Assembly (NCBI RefSeq): GCF_003412455.1
Contig: NZ_QTJU01000007.1
Coordinates: 248,001 to 312,000 of the forward strand
Source: Deminuibacter soli
Lineage (GTDB): Bacteria > Bacteroidota > Bacteroidia > Chitinophagales > Chitinophagaceae
Length of the DNA: 64,000 nucleotides
Direction: 5' to 3'
Shown: positions 62,901 to 64,000 of the stretch, piece by piece
How the letters are laid out: each line of letters begins with the position of its first letter
Position numbering within the stretch: the stretch's first letter is position 1
The notes under the pieces: generated by a model
The model's input: the letters and a program-made list of their open reading frames with translations, nothing else
Database searches by the model: none
What the model was told of the DNA's origin: nothing
Translations under genes and position numbers: made by a program

Positions 62901-64000
62901 CATTGTCTCGATTGCAATGAAAACAGATGCCCGGTACGATTTCCGTTCGCTTACACCTGTGGGTTGTGCTTCAACACCGGGTGTGGTGAACCTGAAGTAT
63001 AATTTCAGCACCCGTCCGGCTACCAAACGCTTGCATGTAACCAAAAACATGGAGCATGAATTCAGCAATACGTTTGATGTAATGAAGCTGCGTGCAGGCA
63101 CCTTAACAACTGCACCGGCCTCAACTGTGAGCACTTATTTTAAATTTGAAGATTTACCGGTGAGCAGTGCCGATGCACTTTTAAGCGCAACCATGCATTT
63201 GTTTGCTGCGCGTGAAGGATTTAACCCGCCGCAGATAGGTACCGCGAGTACGCCGGTGAAATATGCCGACCCGGATTTCCTGCGGTTAAGCATACCGGTA
63301 AAAGACTGGACTAAAGATGGCGTTACCGATACCGCTGCGCATTCCTGGTACGAGTTCGCGTATAATGCTATCAGGCCAAACAACTATTATTATAACTATA
63401 CAACCGATGTTACGGCTGCATTAAAACAGCAATACTTTACATCCGGACTGGGCAATACCGGCTTCAGCATTAAAGACAACCAGGATTGTTTGCCGCAACC
63501 CAGTACCCGTTATGTAGCATTTGCTTCCAATCTGTTCCCGGATATTACCACCAAACCCTACCTGGAGGTGACATATAACCTGCCGCACGATCCCAGCGAA
63601 GTGGTGGCAACCCTGCAGGTACTATCCTGTGAGCATTGCGAAAACACCACTGCACAGGAATGTTATAACCCGGTAATGGATACCGCTGTAAATCCATATA
63701 ACTACGGGCTATTAGGTGTTTACAGGGCCAATAAATCATATACTTATTTCAGCAATCGTGCGCAATCCGATCCGCAAAGCGCTACTAATATCAGAACCGA
63801 CGGTGCGTTCAGGGATTTTGTACCATTCTGGACGTTCGGTGCCAACGGCATATTCCCGCAGTACGATACAACCCGGTGGGTATGGAACAGCGAGCTGACC
63901 AAGTTTAACACAAAAGGTTTTGAAATAGAGAACGTAGATGCGTTGGGCAGGTACAATGCCGGCTTATACGGCTACAATACCACTTTACCTGTTGCTGTGA
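56983..64000 (+). CDS. Giant secreted Rhs-type surface protein with PA14 domain (runs off right edge)
   Basis: The frame from the ATG at 56983 is open through the end of the window: at least 2,339 codons, with no stop in the lines checked. A signal-like N-terminus is present (TTACILATIFYTETVLAAY). Conserved blocks include MVDLFTGDFSYNIPLLDVGGYPVNIAYKSG (residues ~114-145), an SpvB/Rhs-like opening. A PA14 domain lies near residues 646-775 (IKGEYFTDANFQ; LFLFDDDAMKLWLND). A DNRLRE-like segment spans ~2047-2200, and an ALGRYNAGLYGYNTTLPVAV block at the edge usually precedes Rhs/YD repeats. PA14 can bind carbohydrate. It is probably the surface-exposed gene of the trio, with a variable C-terminus beyond the window. 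Confidence 0.85.
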   Translation, partial: MILRLAERYRKTTACILATIFYTETVLAAYVKTVDALGRSRAADHGWYGTAHKINSAKAKLASPQPFLTGDAASGRGGSQPAMPGKLKQPLKKYVFQPGSSGPSQPEMQSFQSVNGNNMVDLFTGDFSYNIPLLDVGGYPVNIAYKSGISMDQEASWVGLGWNINPGTITRNMRGLPDDFKGNTDTIRKIMHVSDDVTIGVSGEKDMEIFGKSWLLQKAGLSILNPKAGIFHNSRTGWGVEGGVNVNIDAAKVTKGPMTTNLSIGITDNSQTGLTIQPSFSMFIDKHAKNDRLIYGGQFGSSFSYNSRTGIRGLQLNTNSAFQNTLKNGKFSTYSSGPFGANISFSSPAFTPTISMPYNSLMATVKLKFGTEDHGLFNNAFISGYYTRSGIADEDTALALPAYGYLNFQGSNRNRSALLDMNREKEIPYRESPQIPNLAVPSYTYDVFSVTGEGIGGMFRPYRGDIGFVYDHAIRTKDASGGITVELGAKGLAHYGVDIDLNRSYTQNGPWLNNNTMANTIGFQDPHGLFEASYFRNPGEKAINSADFYKAIGGDDVVTVNLQQNGSNITAASSLNRYHNNDFVENINLTPQNATKQTRDKRTQVITYLTAAEASVTGLSRYIDLYTPNKFDFGGCAPVPLPPDQNGIKGEYFTDANFQGHQYTRQDQSLFFDKKSQLQPEPGWSNDHFSARWHARLLAPVSGKYKLFLFDDDAMKLWLNDSLVINDTRDHGEATSTCEINLVGGVYYNLYAEYGQNKNDAWAQLQWIYPGGPNEHKPIPAKYFFVPDETSYYELDATRAKEKRVNAFRKENHLSEVDVVNTDGRRYVYGIPVYNLKQKEVSFSVFDPSKGTPATGLTAYGYNADGSVDYGKGNPRAYYSREEIPAYAHSFLLTGILSPDYVDLTGNGISEDDPGDAIKFNYSRIRSITNPYAWRAPFSDSATFNEGMKTDNSDNKANYVYGEKELWYMHSIESKNMVATFTTEDRKDGLAIDERGNKTDGGARRLKQIDLYTKADLIRNGAQATPVKTVHFAYSYKLCRGYNSTPANRGYDTGKLTLDSIWFTYNGNDKGKRNPYVFKYHSNNPRYATSGNDRWGSYKNALQNPGSVSGNIISNAEYPYSIQDSAIAAANAAAWTLNQVKLPSGGSINVDYESDDYAYVQNKRAASMLKVVGCAVAPGQGMSNSLYGSNGDEAKYFYVRVSSPVSGRDEVFDKYLRDIDKLYFRMNVAMPSDSYGSGSEYVSVYADIDKTYYEMVTSSLICIKVMGINSEGDDVGDKSPVAKAALNFLRLNLPSKAYPGSDFADGASWDNAIKTAYSMITNITNMFSSYEGQAKRRGWARSFDTTRSFVRLNSPDYKKYGGGLRVKRVTITDNWNAMTKQKESGYGQEYTYTTTTMVNGKPLTISSGVACWEPMIGGDENPFHLPLEYDKKISPLAPTEMGYTELPLGESFYPGASVGYSKVRVRSIHAKNIRSANGYEESSFYTAYDFPVKTEMTQLDGLNKKRYKPLLASLLHVNAKYYIGLSQGFKVELNDMHGKPRSQATYAETDPANPISYTETFYKTDNLQVPQKHLANTVWTINQAGKIDTTTTIGKDIELMVDMREQQSVTHASSIPINGDVFKIPVPPYIFLVPTILGLAQSEDNLFHSAVTTKVIQRYGLVDSVVAIDKGSRVTTQNLLYNSETGDVLLTKTINEFNDPIYNFTYPADWAYDGMGGAYKNVNAIATNLKLKDGKIVGGITTPGEDTTFFASGDELLAYSKPSTARTVDSCNDEFAAFPTVTRLWAINANELAGGKKNIYFIDENGVPFSGNDVTLKVTRSGRRNISAAAGSVTTLRHPLVKQAGGDYQLILDESSKVLTASAAEYRELWQVTEPHKQRSVKNCVPVAVDNGSGANSNCNCLTPLFSYLIQSGDLYANKYDGLTVNDMISRANSSGYAVSAACPILAVNLDKPFYAKTFETSASDYQAQIGDCIVSIAMKTDARYDFRSLTPVGCASTPGVVNLKYNFSTRPATKRLHVTKNMEHEFSNTFDVMKLRAGTLTTAPASTVSTYFKFEDLPVSSADALLSATMHLFAAREGFNPPQIGTASTPVKYADPDFLRLSIPVKDWTKDGVTDTAAHSWYEFAYNAIRPNNYYYNYTTDVTAALKQQYFTSGLGNTGFSIKDNQDCLPQPSTRYVAFASNLFPDITTKPYLEVTYNLPHDPSEVVATLQVLSCEHCENTTAQECYNPVMDTAVNPYNYGLLGVYRANKSYTYFSNRAQSDPQSATNIRTDGAFRDFVPFWTFGANGIFPQYDTTRWVWNSELTKFNTKGFEIENVDALGRYNAGLYGYNTTLPVAV

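Overview
The window comes from a Bacteroidota genome, most likely Chitinophagaceae (inference). The evidence is the Bacteroidota-type Rhs cores, TAnnTTTG-type promoter elements, scarce Shine-Dalgarno sequences, many short lipoproteins and signal peptides, an UpxY/LoaP-like NusG paralog and A/T-rich dispersed intergenic repeats. No tRNA, rRNA, CRISPR array, insertion sequence or integrase was recognised.

Layout. (1) Positions 1-3900 are the displaced end of an Rhs locus: the tail of one gene, a stand-alone EF-Tu domain-3-like protein, then an orphan Rhs core fragment broken by a frameshift. Its C-terminal domain is a metzincin-type zinc protease, followed by a translationally coupled lipoprotein (candidate immunity) and a second small lipoprotein-like protein. 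(2) Positions 3900-7620 hold a GH75 chitosanase-like protein, a DUF1801 protein, a secreted protein, and an ECF sigma factor with a C-terminal NTF2-like domain followed by a DoxX-like membrane protein. (3) Positions 7620-12790 hold a caspase-family protease with a partner of unknown function (minus strand), then a response regulator and a GAF histidine kinase (plus strand).

(4) Positions 12790-50910 are one long plus-strand run of genes that encodes an extracellular contractile injection system (eCIS). It starts with a promoter region and a NusG paralog, then sheath, tube, a zinc-ribbon baseplate protein, a disordered protein, a DUF4255 cap/terminator, an AAA+ ATPase, a small conserved protein, a CIS tube/LysM adaptor, a LysM protein, hub, gpV spike, PAAR-like tip, gp25, two baseplate-J-like proteins, a tail-protein-I-like protein, a DUF6519 protein and a coiled-coil protein that could be a fibre. 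Then come two glycosyltransferase/methyltransferase fusions and an effector cassette: two ~1,095-residue paralogs, each with two DUF4157 domains plus a gluzincin HExxH-x18-E protease signature, an Lgt-like membrane protein, and a DUF4157-LysM-phospholipase-C-like protein. Only one sheath and one tube gene are present, and no conventional tape measure was recognised.

(5) Positions 50910-53140 hold a 71-bp tandem repeat with perfect hairpins, an SMP-30/gluconolactonase-like protein, a uridine-phosphorylase-like enzyme and a clear intrinsic terminator. (6) Positions 53340-64000 hold a surface trio: an outer-membrane beta-barrel protein, a secreted Ig-like protein, and a giant secreted PA14-containing Rhs-type protein of more than 2,339 residues that runs off the right edge.

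How the parts may work together (inference): the NusG paralog would let RNA polymerase read through the ~37-kb operon. The assembled particle would load DUF4157 proteins, which carry zinc protease and phospholipase-like domains. The neighbouring two-component pair and caspase operon are candidates for controlling or executing particle release or cell death.
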